Assembly: GCA_018268335.1 (NCBI GenBank)
Contig: JAFDWT010000062.1
Span: forward strand, 1-64,000
DNA: 64,000 nt
Reading direction: 5' to 3'
DNA from: Armatimonadota bacterium
GTDB taxonomy: Bacteria; Armatimonadota; Fimbriimonadia; Fimbriimonadales; Fimbriimonadaceae
This document shows positions 1 to 7,574 of the stretch, one piece after another. The position numbers were made by a program, and so were the translations under genes. The notes beneath the pieces were generated by a model. It did not search any database and was not told where the DNA came from. It saw only the letters and a program-made list of their open reading frames with translations. Each line of letters starts with the position of its first letter. Position 1 is the stretch's first letter.

Positions 1-530
1 CGGTGGACGGTGTGGCCGGCGGCGGCGAGGACGTTGCAGAGGGTGGAGCCGTAGGCGGCGCCGCGGCCGGAGCCGACGGTGATCGGGCCGTTGGGGTTGA
101 CGCTGACGAACTCGACGTTGATCCGCTTGGGGGCTGAGGCTACTGAATGGGCGAAGTCGGTGGACTGGACTTGGGCGAGGAAACCCGAGACCCAGGTGGT
201 GGACAGGGTGAAGTTGATGAAGCCTGGGCCGGCGATTTCTACTTCTTGGAAATAGGACGGATAGGACGTAGAGGACGTATGAGGTTCAGATGGGGGCTGG
301 AGTTCGGATCTAAGGAGCTCGGCGATGGCGCGGGGGTTCATGCCGGCGGGCTTCGATGCGACCAAGGCGAAGTTGGTCATGAAGTCGCCGTGGCCGGCTT
401 GTTTGGGCACGTCGACCTCTATTGACGCCTCAAGAACTGCAGCTGGGAGGCTCCCGTTTTCCACAAGCCGACGCACGGCGTCGCGCACGAGCGTCGAGAG
501 GGAATCGCGGACGAGGGGGGCCTGGCTCAA
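1..530 (-). CDS. argS: Arginyl-tRNA synthetase, N-terminal part (runs off the window)
   Basis: Class I aminoacyl-tRNA synthetase charging tRNA-Arg in the cytoplasm. Reading the minus strand gives an uninterrupted frame with the family's N-terminal domain (VDVPKQAGHGDFMTNFAL), then EIAGPGFINFTLS, then NVEFVSVNPNGPITVGSGRG, the start of the catalytic Rossmann fold. Only about 175 residues are inside the window. The usual HIGH-type signature reads TVGS here, so both histidines are replaced. A 13-17 residue Ser/Thr/Tyr/Pro-rich insert encoded by a 9-bp tandem repeat sits just before QEVEIAGPGF. The start is uncertain. TTG at 530 (MSQAPLVRDSL) fits the family's N-terminus but has no clear ribosome site. 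In-frame ATG at 641 and GTG at 617 would add a tail coded by a G/C-rich repeat. The gene is divergent from the pilus operon. Confidence 0.9.
   Translation of the reverse strand, partial: MSQAPLVRDSLSTLVRDAVRRLVENGSLPAAVLEASIEVDVPKQAGHGDFMTNFALVASKPAGMNPRAIAELLRSELQPPSEPHTSSTSYPSYFQEVEIAGPGFINFTLSTTWVSGFLAQVQSTDFAHSVASAPKRINVEFVSVNPNGPITVGSGRGAAYGSTLCNVLAAAGHTVH
252..278 (-). repeat. Three in-frame 9-bp tandem repeats inside argS
   Basis: On the minus strand three consecutive nonamers read ACGTCCTCT, ACGTCCTAT, CCGTCCTAT. They code for (T/P)-S-(S/Y) three times. They lie in the linker between the N-terminal domain and the catalytic core, where ArgS proteins normally have a short variable loop, so the repeat was tolerated without breaking the frame. 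Confidence 0.8.
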
Positions 531-568
531 AGTGAGGCTAGAGATACCTGATGTGGGGGTGGAGGCTC

Positions 569-600
569 GGGGCTGGGGTCTGGGGCATCGGGTCTGGGGG
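569..600. repeat. G-rich repeat (GGGTCTGGGG units) upstream of argS
   Basis: Imperfect copies of GGGTCTGGGG. They are the reverse complement of the CCCCAGACCC array at 782-850, so the two tracts are inverted relative to each other across about 200 bp. The tract lies either in the argS 5' leader (start at 530) or in a poorly conserved N-terminal tail (start at 641). Confidence 0.6.
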
Positions 601-753
601 CTACGGAGTTCCCCCACCCGGTTCGCTTCGCTAACCGACATTCCCAGATGGAGGCAGCGAACTCTTGGGCAAAGCTGGTTGACGCTGGCGAGGTGCCTGC
701 GGTGATCAATGCTTGTATCCGGGAGCCGGAGGCGGTCGGAGCCCGCCGGGGAA

Positions 754-780
754 AAGCGGTGTCATAGCCCCCGCACTCCA
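754..780 (+). repeat. Repeat B, degenerate copy
   Basis: AAAGCGGTGTCATAGCCCCC then GCACTCCA. It closely matches the 3' half of the longer repeats at 43537-43591 and 47892-47946, which read AAAGC(G/A)GTGTCGGAGCCACC then GCACTCCA. The internal stem GCGGTG/CACCGC is imperfect in this copy. Confidence 0.55.
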
Positions 781-781
781 A

Positions 782-850
782 GCCCCAGAACCCGTGCCTC
801 ACACCCAGACCCCAGACCCCGTACCCCGTACCCCAGACCCCAGACCCCGC
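782..850 (+). repeat. C-rich tandem array (CCCCAGACCC / CCCCGTACCC units)
   Basis: A run of near-identical decamers with AGAC or GTAC between C4 blocks. It is the complement of the G-rich tract at 569-600. The G-rich strand carries repeated G3-G4 runs, so it could form quadruplex or slipped structures. It has no coding character. Confidence 0.7.
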
Positions 851-916
851 CTCCCTCCATCCGGCCCGGTTCTTTAAGATTTTCTCCGCCCCTTCCCCTT
901 TTGTTGCCGATAGGAC

Positions 917-922
917 TACAAT
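917..922 (+). promoter_or_regulatory. -10-like hexamer TACAAT upstream of pilB
   Basis: TACAAT lies 81 bases before the pilB start. The same hexamer precedes pilT (2845) and the secretin-N protein gene (31136). No convincing -35 box is visible at 16-18 bp, so this is a tentative promoter. Confidence 0.3.
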
Positions 923-1003
923 AGGGCTTGACCAGTCGCCAAGGGGGGAGCCTCCCTTGCGCCCGAACTCTGATGTGAAGGGGAACGGTCAAGGTGTTAA
1001 CGT

Positions 1004-2791
1004 ATGGCATTGAAACGCGTACCGATGGCGGACTTCCTGGTGCAGAACGGCTTTTTGAAGCCCGAGCAGCTAGCCGAGGCCCTGCAGGTACAGAAGCAGA
1101 CCAACAACCCTGACCTCGGGCGTGTCCTGATCGACCTGGGCATGGTAGGCGAAAGGGAAGTTTTCAAGGCGCGGGCCCAGGAGACCGGCGAGGCGTTCGT
1201 CGACCTGGACAACGTGAGCGTCGATTCCAGCGCGCTCAACGTCGTGCCGGACCGCATCGTGCGCCAGCACAACGTCCTGCCGGTGAAGAAAGACGGCACG
1301 ACTCTTTGGCTGGCCATGGCCAACCCCAACAACCTGGAGGCCATGGACGCCGTCCGGTTCGCCAGCGGATGCCTTGTGCGGCCTGTCTTGGCGGTGCCGG
1401 GTGCCCTTGACGACGCGATCCGCAAGTACTATCCCGAAGGCGGCGAGACCGGCGGCGCGCCGGCCAGTTCGGCTCCTTCGGCGGCGACCCAGCAGGCAGC
1501 GGCTGAGCGCTCGGTGATGTCCTCGGACATCCGCGGCGCGATCGCGGCGGCCCAGGTGATCCGCGACGCTGACTCCTCGATCGTCGAAGACGGCAAAGGC
1601 GACGACGACATGGCCGACCAAGCCCCGATCATCAAGCTGGCCAACGCCGTCATCCAACAGGCGATCCTCGACCGCGCGTCGGACATCCACGTGGAGCCGC
1701 AACAGCGCGGCGTCCGCGTCCGGTACCGCATCGACGGCGTCCTCATGGAGGCGATGACGATCCCCAAGAACCTCCAGGCGCCGCTCATCAGCCGCTTGAA
1801 GATCATGGCGGAGATGAACATCGCCGAGCGCCGCGTCCCGCAGGACGGCCGCATCGAAGTCCGGCACCAGGGCAAGGAATTCGACCTCCGCGTCAGCTCG
1901 ATCCCGACGCCGTTCGGCGAAAAGATCGTTATGCGTATCCTTGACAAGGGGAACGCGATGATCGGTCTGATGAAGCTCGGCTTCTCGGCCGAGAACCAGG
2001 CCAGGATCGAGGAGCTGATCAGCCAGCCTAACGGCATGTTCCTCTGCACCGGCCCGACGGGTTCGGGCAAGACCACGACGCAGTACTCGGTCTTGCACAT
2101 GCTCAACTCGATCGAGCGCAACATCATCACGGTCGAGGACCCGGTCGAGTACCAGCTGGGCGGCATCGCGCAGGTCCAGGTGAACAAGAAGGCCGGTCTG
2201 ACCTTTGGCACCGCGCTCCGCGCCTTCCTCCGCCAAGACCCCGACATCATCATGGTCGGTGAGATGCGCGACCTTGAAACGGCGGAGATCGCCATTGAGG
2301 CGTCGCTGACGGGCCACTTGGTCCTCTCCACTCTGCACACGAACGACGCGCCTTCGGCCACGCTTCGTATGATCGACATGGGCGTCGAGCCGTACCTCAT
2401 CGCGGCGACCGTCATCGGCATCCTGGCCCAACGTCTGGGACGCCGCATCGACCAGGACCACAAGGAAGCTTTCACCGTCAAGGCCATCGAGCTGCGGCGC
2501 TTCGGCTTCCCGGTCACCGACCCCGACGAGGATGTGACCCTTTATCGCGGCATCGCGCACGAGGACAACCGGCAGACCGGCTTCCGCGGCCGCACCGGCT
2601 TCCACGAGCTGATGGTGATGAACGCGGAGATCGCCGAACTGGTTGTGAGGCGCGGGTCGCTGAACGACATCAAGGCGGCGGCGAAGGCCAACGGCATGCA
2701 TGAGCTGCGGGAAGACGGTCTGGACAAAGTCCTTGCCGGCGTCACGACGCCCGACGAAGTCATGCGCGTCGTCTTCACCGCTGGCTTCTAA
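1004..2791 (+). CDS. pilB: Type IV pilus / type II secretion assembly ATPase PilB (GspE family)
   Basis: Cytoplasmic hexameric ATPase that powers pilin polymerisation at the inner membrane. The 595-residue protein has an N-terminal MshEN/T2SSE_N domain (FLVQNGFLKPEQLAEAL and following), then the secretion ATPase core. Walker A GPTGSGKTT starts at residue 350 and Walker B DPDIIMVGEMRD at about 412, with the Asp and His boxes between and after. The region from about 480 to 545, where many PilB/GspE proteins carry a four-cysteine zinc motif, has no cysteine. The ATG follows a modest AAGG site. First gene of the pilB-pilT-pilC-pilD block. Family assignment is secure; whether the filament is a pilus or a secretion pseudopilus is not settled by this gene alone. 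Confidence 0.95.
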   Translation: MALKRVPMADFLVQNGFLKPEQLAEALQVQKQTNNPDLGRVLIDLGMVGEREVFKARAQETGEAFVDLDNVSVDSSALNVVPDRIVRQHNVLPVKKDGTTLWLAMANPNNLEAMDAVRFASGCLVRPVLAVPGALDDAIRKYYPEGGETGGAPASSAPSAATQQAAAERSVMSSDIRGAIAAAQVIRDADSSIVEDGKGDDDMADQAPIIKLANAVIQQAILDRASDIHVEPQQRGVRVRYRIDGVLMEAMTIPKNLQAPLISRLKIMAEMNIAERRVPQDGRIEVRHQGKEFDLRVSSIPTPFGEKIVMRILDKGNAMIGLMKLGFSAENQARIEELISQPNGMFLCTGPTGSGKTTTQYSVLHMLNSIERNIITVEDPVEYQLGGIAQVQVNKKAGLTFGTALRAFLRQDPDIIMVGEMRDLETAEIAIEASLTGHLVLSTLHTNDAPSATLRMIDMGVEPYLIAATVIGILAQRLGRRIDQDHKEAFTVKAIELRRFGFPVTDPDEDVTLYRGIAHEDNRQTGFRGRTGFHELMVMNAEIAELVVRRGSLNDIKAAAKANGMHELREDGLDKVLAGVTTPDEVMRVVFTAGF

Positions 2792-2804
2792 TAGCATTTA
2801 AGTG

Positions 2805-2836
2805 TCGCCAGGGGTGCACACACCCACTTCTGGCGA
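2805..2836 (+). terminator. Nested hairpin between pilB and pilT
   Basis: Outer stem TCGCCAG/CTGGCGA and inner stem GGGTG/CACCC around a CACA loop. There is no T-tract directly after it. A -10-like TACAAT follows at 2845, so this may be an attenuator or a weak terminator ahead of a second promoter. Confidence 0.4.
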
Positions 2837-2844
2837 TGCTTTGG

Positions 2845-2850
2845 TACAAT
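2845..2850 (+). promoter_or_regulatory. -10-like hexamer TACAAT upstream of pilT
   Basis: TACAAT lies 51 bases before the pilT ATG and just after the hairpin. It has the same hexamer as upstream of pilB. No clear -35 box. Confidence 0.3.
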
Positions 2851-2900
2851 GGGGCATCGCCATCGAGCATCTATTGCCGTAGAGTAGAGACCACACGCAC

Positions 2901-4115
2901 ATGCAGAATCCGAACGACTCCGCGCCTCCTGTAGCTCCGCCAGCACCGGCGGCGCCTCCGCAGGCGACCGAAGAACCCACGAGGGCCGGACAGCCGAAGC
3001 CGCTGGAAGACCTCCACATTGACGAGCTGCTCCACATCATCGTCGACCGGAACTGCAGCGACCTTCACATCTGCGCCCAGAGCGAGCCGATCATCCGCGA
3101 GGACGGCAAGCTGAAGCGGCTGAACTACGAGAAGTTCACACCGCAGCAGACGCAACGGATGCTCTATGAAATCATCAGCGACGACCAGGTGACCCGGTTC
3201 GAGCAGACCAAAGAGCTCGACTTCAGCTACCAGTTGCCGCGCCGGGCCCGGTTCCGCGTCAACCTCTATCGCGACCGAGGCGCCTGCGCCGCCGCGTTCC
3301 GCTTGATTTCAAGCCGGATTCCGACGACGGAAGAGCTTAACCTGCCTCCGCTTCTGAAGCAGCTTTCGGAGAAGCCCCGTGGTTTGATCCTCGTCACCGG
3401 CCCGACCGGTTCTGGTAAGTCGACGTCGCTCGCGGCGATGATCAACCACATCAATACGAACTTTTCGCATCACATCATCACGATCGAAGACCCGATCGAG
3501 TACCTGCACCAGCACAAGCAGTGCGTCATCAACCAGCGCGAGTTGGGCGGCGACACGCTGAGCTTTGCGAACGCGCTGCGCGCCAGCCTTCGCGAAGACC
3601 CGGACATCCTGCTGGTCGGTGAGATGCGCGACATGGAGACCATCGCCTTGGCCATCACCGCCGCTGAAACGGGCCACTTGGTCTTCGCAACGCTGCACAC
3701 CAACAACGCGGCCGAATCGATCGACCGTATCATCGACGTCTTCCCGCCGGGACAGCAGGAGCAGATTCGCGTCCAGCTGTCCAACAATATCGTTGCTATC
3801 ATCTCACAGCAATTGCTCCCCAGGGCGAGCGGCCCCGGCCGTATCCCCGCCAACGAGATCATGGTGGCCACTCCCGCCGTCAGGAACCTGATCCGCGAGA
3901 ACAAAACCCACCAGATCCCGTCTATCATCCAGACCAGCGCTGCGGCCGGCAACGTGACCATGGACCAGTGCTTGCGCGACCTGTACATGAAGGGATTGAT
4001 CACCCTCGAAGAAGCCTTGACGCGTTGTATGAACGTCGAAGAGCTGAAGAAGATGATCAACCTGGGTGGACCCCCGACATCGGGCGGCAACGCTGGCCCG
4101 CCAAACCGAAGGTGA
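2901..4115 (+). CDS. pilT: Type IV pilus retraction ATPase PilT
   Basis: Hexameric ATPase that disassembles pili, giving twitching motility and DNA uptake. The 404 residues start with a roughly 35-residue Pro/Ala-rich stretch not found in classical PilT. The PilT N-domain follows (ELLHIIVDRNCSDLHICAQS), then Walker A GPTGSGKST at residue 167, the Asp box, Walker B EDPDILLVGEMRD, and the His-box-type ETGHLVFATLHTNNA. The C-terminus ends in a Gly/Pro/Asn tail. Presence of PilT favours a retractile type IV pilus over a pure type II secretion system. It is 8 bases from pilC. Confidence 0.95.
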   Translation: MQNPNDSAPPVAPPAPAAPPQATEEPTRAGQPKPLEDLHIDELLHIIVDRNCSDLHICAQSEPIIREDGKLKRLNYEKFTPQQTQRMLYEIISDDQVTRFEQTKELDFSYQLPRRARFRVNLYRDRGACAAAFRLISSRIPTTEELNLPPLLKQLSEKPRGLILVTGPTGSGKSTSLAAMINHINTNFSHHIITIEDPIEYLHQHKQCVINQRELGGDTLSFANALRASLREDPDILLVGEMRDMETIALAITAAETGHLVFATLHTNNAAESIDRIIDVFPPGQQEQIRVQLSNNIVAIISQQLLPRASGPGRIPANEIMVATPAVRNLIRENKTHQIPSIIQTSAAAGNVTMDQCLRDLYMKGLITLEEALTRCMNVEELKKMINLGGPPTSGGNAGPPNRR

Positions 4116-4123
4116 GATGAGAC

Positions 4124-5365
4124 ATGCCCGTATTTAGCTACACGTTCAAAGACGCGACCGGCGGCCTGCAAAAGGGCACGGCGGAGGCGGAGTCGGAAGA
4201 AAGGCTGAAGCAGCGCTTTACCGAGCAAGGGCTCGAGATCGTCGAGCTTCAGATGATCAAGAAGGGCACGACGCAGAAAGCCCGTGGCTTCGGCAAAGTC
4301 AAGCTGAAAAAGCTTGCCGTCTTCTGCCGCCAGTTCTCCACCATGGTCGACGCGGGCGTTTCGCTGGTCCGGTGCTTGGACGTTTTGTCGCGCCAGACCG
4401 ACGATCCTAAGCTTAAGCGCATCTTGCTCGACATCGGTGAGCGGGTCGAGGGTGGTGAATCGCTGAGCCGCTCGATGCAACGGCACCCGCGGACGTTCAA
4501 CAATCTCTTCATCGGCTTGATCCGCGCCGGTGAGATCGGCGGTGTCTTGGAAGAGTCGCTCCAGCGCCTTTCCGAGTTCTTGGAGAAGGACGTCGCCCTG
4601 CGCCGCAAGGTGACGTCGGCTTTGACCTACCCGATCCTGGTCATGGTCGCCGCAGTCGCGATCGTCATCTTCCTTGTCACCTGGGTCGTCCCGCAGTTTG
4701 CCAACCTGTTTAAGGACATCGGACTGAAGGAAGAGGACTTCCCGGCGATGACCAAGTTCCTGTTGGACCTCTCGTACAACCTGACGAAGAACGGCCTGAC
4801 CATCGCGATTGTCGTCGTGGCGATCGTGATTGGCTACAAGCTGTTCGTCAGCACGAGGTTCGGGCGGCGGACGATGGACCGCGTCAAGCTCATGGTCCCC
4901 GTCTTTGGCCCCCTGCACCACAAAGTCTGCATGACTCGGTTTTCACGCACGATGGGCACGCTGCTCTCGTCGGGTGTACCGATTTTGCAGGCGATGGAGA
5001 CCGTGGCGGGAACCGTCGGCAACTCGATCATGGCCGACGCGGTGCTTGACGCCCGCGCCCGCATCCGAGAAGGCGACCGCATCGGCGACCCGTTGGAGGC
5101 GAGCAAGATGTTCCCGCCGATGGTCGTCCACATGATCGGCGTCGGTGAGGAGTCCGGTTCGCTCGACTACATGCTGGCCAAGATCGCCGACTTCTACGAG
5201 TCCGAGGTCGAGGCGACTCTTTCTTCGTTGACGGCGGCGCTTGAGCCATTGCTCATCGTCTTCCTGGGCTTTGTTGTCGGCTTCATCGTCATCGCGATGT
5301 TCATGCCGCTCATCAAGGTCATTGAAAAGCTGTCCTCGGGTGGCGGCGACGACGCTGGCGGCTAG
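4124..5365 (+). CDS. pilC: Type IV pilus inner-membrane platform protein PilC (GspF family)
   Basis: Polytopic inner-membrane platform that couples the PilB/PilT motors to the growing filament. The protein is 413 aa, the usual size. Two T2SF domains are visible. The first begins near LAVFCRQFSTMVDAGVSL, followed by a membrane segment (YPILVMVAAVAIVIFLVTWV). The second begins near RFSRTMGTLLSSGVPI, with a C-terminal helix (LLIVFLGFVVGFIVIAMF). A third helix (GLTIAIVVVAIVIGY) lies between. The C-terminus is a short Gly/Asp tail. Co-transcribed with pilT. Confidence 0.95.
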   Translation: MPVFSYTFKDATGGLQKGTAEAESEERLKQRFTEQGLEIVELQMIKKGTTQKARGFGKVKLKKLAVFCRQFSTMVDAGVSLVRCLDVLSRQTDDPKLKRILLDIGERVEGGESLSRSMQRHPRTFNNLFIGLIRAGEIGGVLEESLQRLSEFLEKDVALRRKVTSALTYPILVMVAAVAIVIFLVTWVVPQFANLFKDIGLKEEDFPAMTKFLLDLSYNLTKNGLTIAIVVVAIVIGYKLFVSTRFGRRTMDRVKLMVPVFGPLHHKVCMTRFSRTMGTLLSSGVPILQAMETVAGTVGNSIMADAVLDARARIREGDRIGDPLEASKMFPPMVVHMIGVGEESGSLDYMLAKIADFYESEVEATLSSLTAALEPLLIVFLGFVVGFIVIAMFMPLIKVIEKLSSGGGDDAGG

Positions 5366-5386
5366 TTCCGTCCATAGGTGATAAAT

Positions 5387-5429
5387 TGGCCCCTGGCTCT
5401 GCACTGCAGGCCAGGGGCCACCGATTTTT
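5387..5429 (+). terminator. Intrinsic terminator after pilC
   Basis: Perfect 11-bp stem TGGCCCCTGGC/GCCAGGGGCCA with a 12-base loop, followed by CCGATTTTTA. It would end or attenuate the pilB-T-C transcript before pilD, which begins 54 bases later. Confidence 0.75.
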
Positions 5430-5482
5430 ACTAGGGCGGGTATCCTTGCGCAGGCGGGGGGCGCCACGGAGGGCGTAAAGAC

Positions 5483-6565
5483 ATGTTTCCCGAATGGACG
5501 AGCCTGGTCGGCTTTTGGGTTGGGGCGACCATCGGCAGTTTTCTCAATGTGGTGATCTACCGGTTGCCACGCGGCCTCTCGATCGGCCAGCCGCGCAACA
5601 GCTTTTGCCCCAACTGCAAGAACCAGCTGTCTTGGGGCGAACTGATTCCGATTCTGAGTTGGCTGTTCCAGCGCGGCAAGTGCAAGCAGTGCGGCGTCAA
5701 GATCAGCCCGCGCTACCTGGTCGTCGAGCTCGTCAACGGGCTCTTTTGGGCCGTCATCTGGCACCAGCATTTGGTCTTGGGCCAATACAACTCAGGTTCA
5801 GAGGTGGTGAAAGCGGTCGGGTTCATGTGTTTTGCCTCGGCCCTGCTGGTCGCGATCTGCACCGACATCCAGTACTACATCATCCCCGACGAGGTCAACG
5901 CGATGATGCTGGCGATCGGGCTGGCGATGAACGTGGCCTTCGTGTCGCTCCACGACCCCGTTGCTTGGGCGGGGCGCTGGCCCTCCAGTGTTTTGGGTGC
6001 GTTAGTCGGCGTCGGTGTCCTGTGGGGGATCGCCTTTTTGGGTCTGGTGATCTTCCGCAAAGACGCGATGGGGCATGGTGACATCAAGATGGCGCGCGGC
6101 ATCGGCGCCGTGCTCTTGTGGCAAAGCGCCTTGGCCAGTTTTGGAATCGCCGTCGGCTTGGGTGCTGTGTTTGGCATCCTCATGATCTTTCTGCGCAAAG
6201 GCATCGAGGCGCGGGCGGAGGCCAAAGCTCGAGAGCTTGCGGCAGCAAGTGGTGGTGACTACAAGCCCCAAGAGGAGGAGGACGACGAACCCTATGAGCC
6301 GGAGTCCATTGGCTCTTTGCTCTTCTGCGGTCTGGGTTACGTGCTGTGCATCGACGTGATCGGGCTGTTTATCCCGCGACTTTACGAGTGGTGGTTCAAG
6401 GAAAACCCGCGCTCCACCGAGGAGATTGAGGACCAACCTGAGGTAGAACCGACGATGATCCCGTTCGGGCCCTATTTGGCTGCCGGGGCATTGGTGGCGA
6501 TGGTGTTTGCAGGGCCTCTGGACCAGGCGATGCAGGCTTATATCCGGTACATGTCTGGGAAATAA
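5483..6565 (+). CDS. pilD: Prepilin peptidase / N-methyltransferase PilD
   Basis: Inner-membrane aspartic protease that cleaves the leader of prepilins and methylates the new N-terminus. The N-terminal DiS_P_DiS methylase domain carries the two zinc cysteine pairs (CPNC at residue 42, CKQC about 25 residues later). The A24 peptidase domain has catalytic Asp128 (CTDIQYYIIPD) and Asp200 (GHGDIKM). At 360 aa it is longer than the usual 250-290. The extra part is an acidic cytoplasmic loop (EEEDDEPYEPE) and additional C-terminal membrane segments. It sits directly before the genes for its likely substrates. Confidence 0.93.
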   Translation: MFPEWTSLVGFWVGATIGSFLNVVIYRLPRGLSIGQPRNSFCPNCKNQLSWGELIPILSWLFQRGKCKQCGVKISPRYLVVELVNGLFWAVIWHQHLVLGQYNSGSEVVKAVGFMCFASALLVAICTDIQYYIIPDEVNAMMLAIGLAMNVAFVSLHDPVAWAGRWPSSVLGALVGVGVLWGIAFLGLVIFRKDAMGHGDIKMARGIGAVLLWQSALASFGIAVGLGAVFGILMIFLRKGIEARAEAKARELAAASGGDYKPQEEEDDEPYEPESIGSLLFCGLGYVLCIDVIGLFIPRLYEWWFKENPRSTEEIEDQPEVEPTMIPFGPYLAAGALVAMVFAGPLDQAMQAYIRYMSGK

Positions 6566-6626
6566 AATGAGGAACATGCGGGAAACTTTTCTCGTCAAAC
6601 TTGGCTGTAAAGCGGAAGTGCAAAAA

Positions 6627-7526
6627 ATGAGCAACAAACGGGCGTTCACTCTGATCGAGCTCCTGGTCGTGATCGCCATCATCGCGATCCTCGCCGGGAT
6701 CATCTTTCCGGTCTATGCCAGAGCCAAAGACTCGGCTAACCGCAACTCCGACATGGCGTCGATGAACAACCTGCGGTCGGCACTCCAGCTTTACCGGGCC
6801 GACCAGGGCGGCTATCCGCCGGCGCTGTTGGGCTATGTGACCCTGTACTCGGGTGGCCCCGATGCGGGCAACGTCATCCCCGCCGACCGACTGAAGGGCT
6901 ACCTCTATCCCAAGCGCGTGGACTCGATCAAGACTTTGACCCCGGCCTACAACCGGTCGACGGTCACACAGACGACAAACGCGGTCTTTCCGCCCGCCGA
7001 CGCCTCGGCGGTCGGTAGTGCTCCCATCATGGATTTGAACGGCGACGGGATCGTCTCGAACGCCGACGACGTGGCCGGCGCCCGCCAGGCCTTCGGCCCC
7101 GCGGACGGCGACGTGTGCTGGAACAGCACGGTGCTCGCGGTCGCGGCCGGATCTCGGTGCGGCGGTGTCGATTCGACTCCGCTCAGCTTCTATGCGGTGA
7201 GCGGCTTTGACACGGCGCAGGTGCCGACCTCTGGCGGCGGCCAGCAGACTCAACTGCGCTATTCCCGGTTCTGGACGAACTACGCCATCGGGCCATCGGG
7301 CGGCGGCGGCGGGGCGGACGACGATCCGCGCCAGCTGGGTTATGACGATCCTCCGGAAGACACTGTCGTCACCTGGGACAGCTACTTCCGCGACTATGAC
7401 TCTGGGAACCCGGGTGTGCCAGTGGCCACTCGGCGGGATCTCCTTCTCTTTGTGAGTGGCAGCGCGCGCCCGTGGGACTCGCGCGCCCTCTTCGATAACT
7501 CTTGGAGACTACGCCGGGCCCGGTAA
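6627..7526 (+). CDS. Type II secretion / pilus pseudopilin with dockerin-like calcium motif
   Basis: Prepilin with a short leader MSNKRA and then FTLIELLVVIAIIAILAGIIF, including Glu at +5. The residue before the cleavage site is Ala rather than Gly. ATG at 6627 was chosen because it gives a short, positively charged leader; an upstream ATG at 6567 would give a 26-residue leader. After the N-terminal helix comes a globular domain. Residues 136-157 read DLNGDGIVSNADDVAGARQAFG, matching one half of a type I dockerin/EF-hand loop. The frame stops at 7526, but another frame reads GDYAGPGNGNPDVVKSVCSL and onward to a TAA at 7579-7581, overlapping the next start. A frameshift near 7453-7506 is therefore possible. 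300 aa as read. Confidence 0.85.
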   Translation: MSNKRAFTLIELLVVIAIIAILAGIIFPVYARAKDSANRNSDMASMNNLRSALQLYRADQGGYPPALLGYVTLYSGGPDAGNVIPADRLKGYLYPKRVDSIKTLTPAYNRSTVTQTTNAVFPPADASAVGSAPIMDLNGDGIVSNADDVAGARQAFGPADGDVCWNSTVLAVAAGSRCGGVDSTPLSFYAVSGFDTAQVPTSGGGQQTQLRYSRFWTNYAIGPSGGGGGADDDPRQLGYDDPPEDTVVTWDSYFRDYDSGNPGVPVATRRDLLLFVSGSARPWDSRALFDNSWRLRRAR

Positions 7527-7574
7527 CGGGAACCCGGACGTCGTCAAGTCGGTCTGCAGTTTGGACGGTTTTGT

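Larger units (their letters stand above)
642..1003. other. Gene-free region between argS and pilB
   Basis: No credible gene: the short open frames here overlap each other and have repeat-derived or arginine/proline-rich translations. The stretch holds a degenerate copy of repeat B (754-780), the CCCCAGACCC array (782-850), a T/C-rich tract, a -10-like TACAAT and a G/C hairpin (CAAGGG with CCCTTG, about 939-960) in the probable pilB leader. Confidence 0.6.

Noticed and set aside
782-850. CRISPR array
   Set aside because: Units are only 10 bases, contiguous and without spacers, and no cas genes are nearby.
1070-2797. 575-aa open frame antisense to pilB
   Set aside because: Shadow frame produced by high-GC codon bias; the translation is Arg/Asp/Val/His-rich without motifs, while the plus strand encodes an unmistakable PilB.
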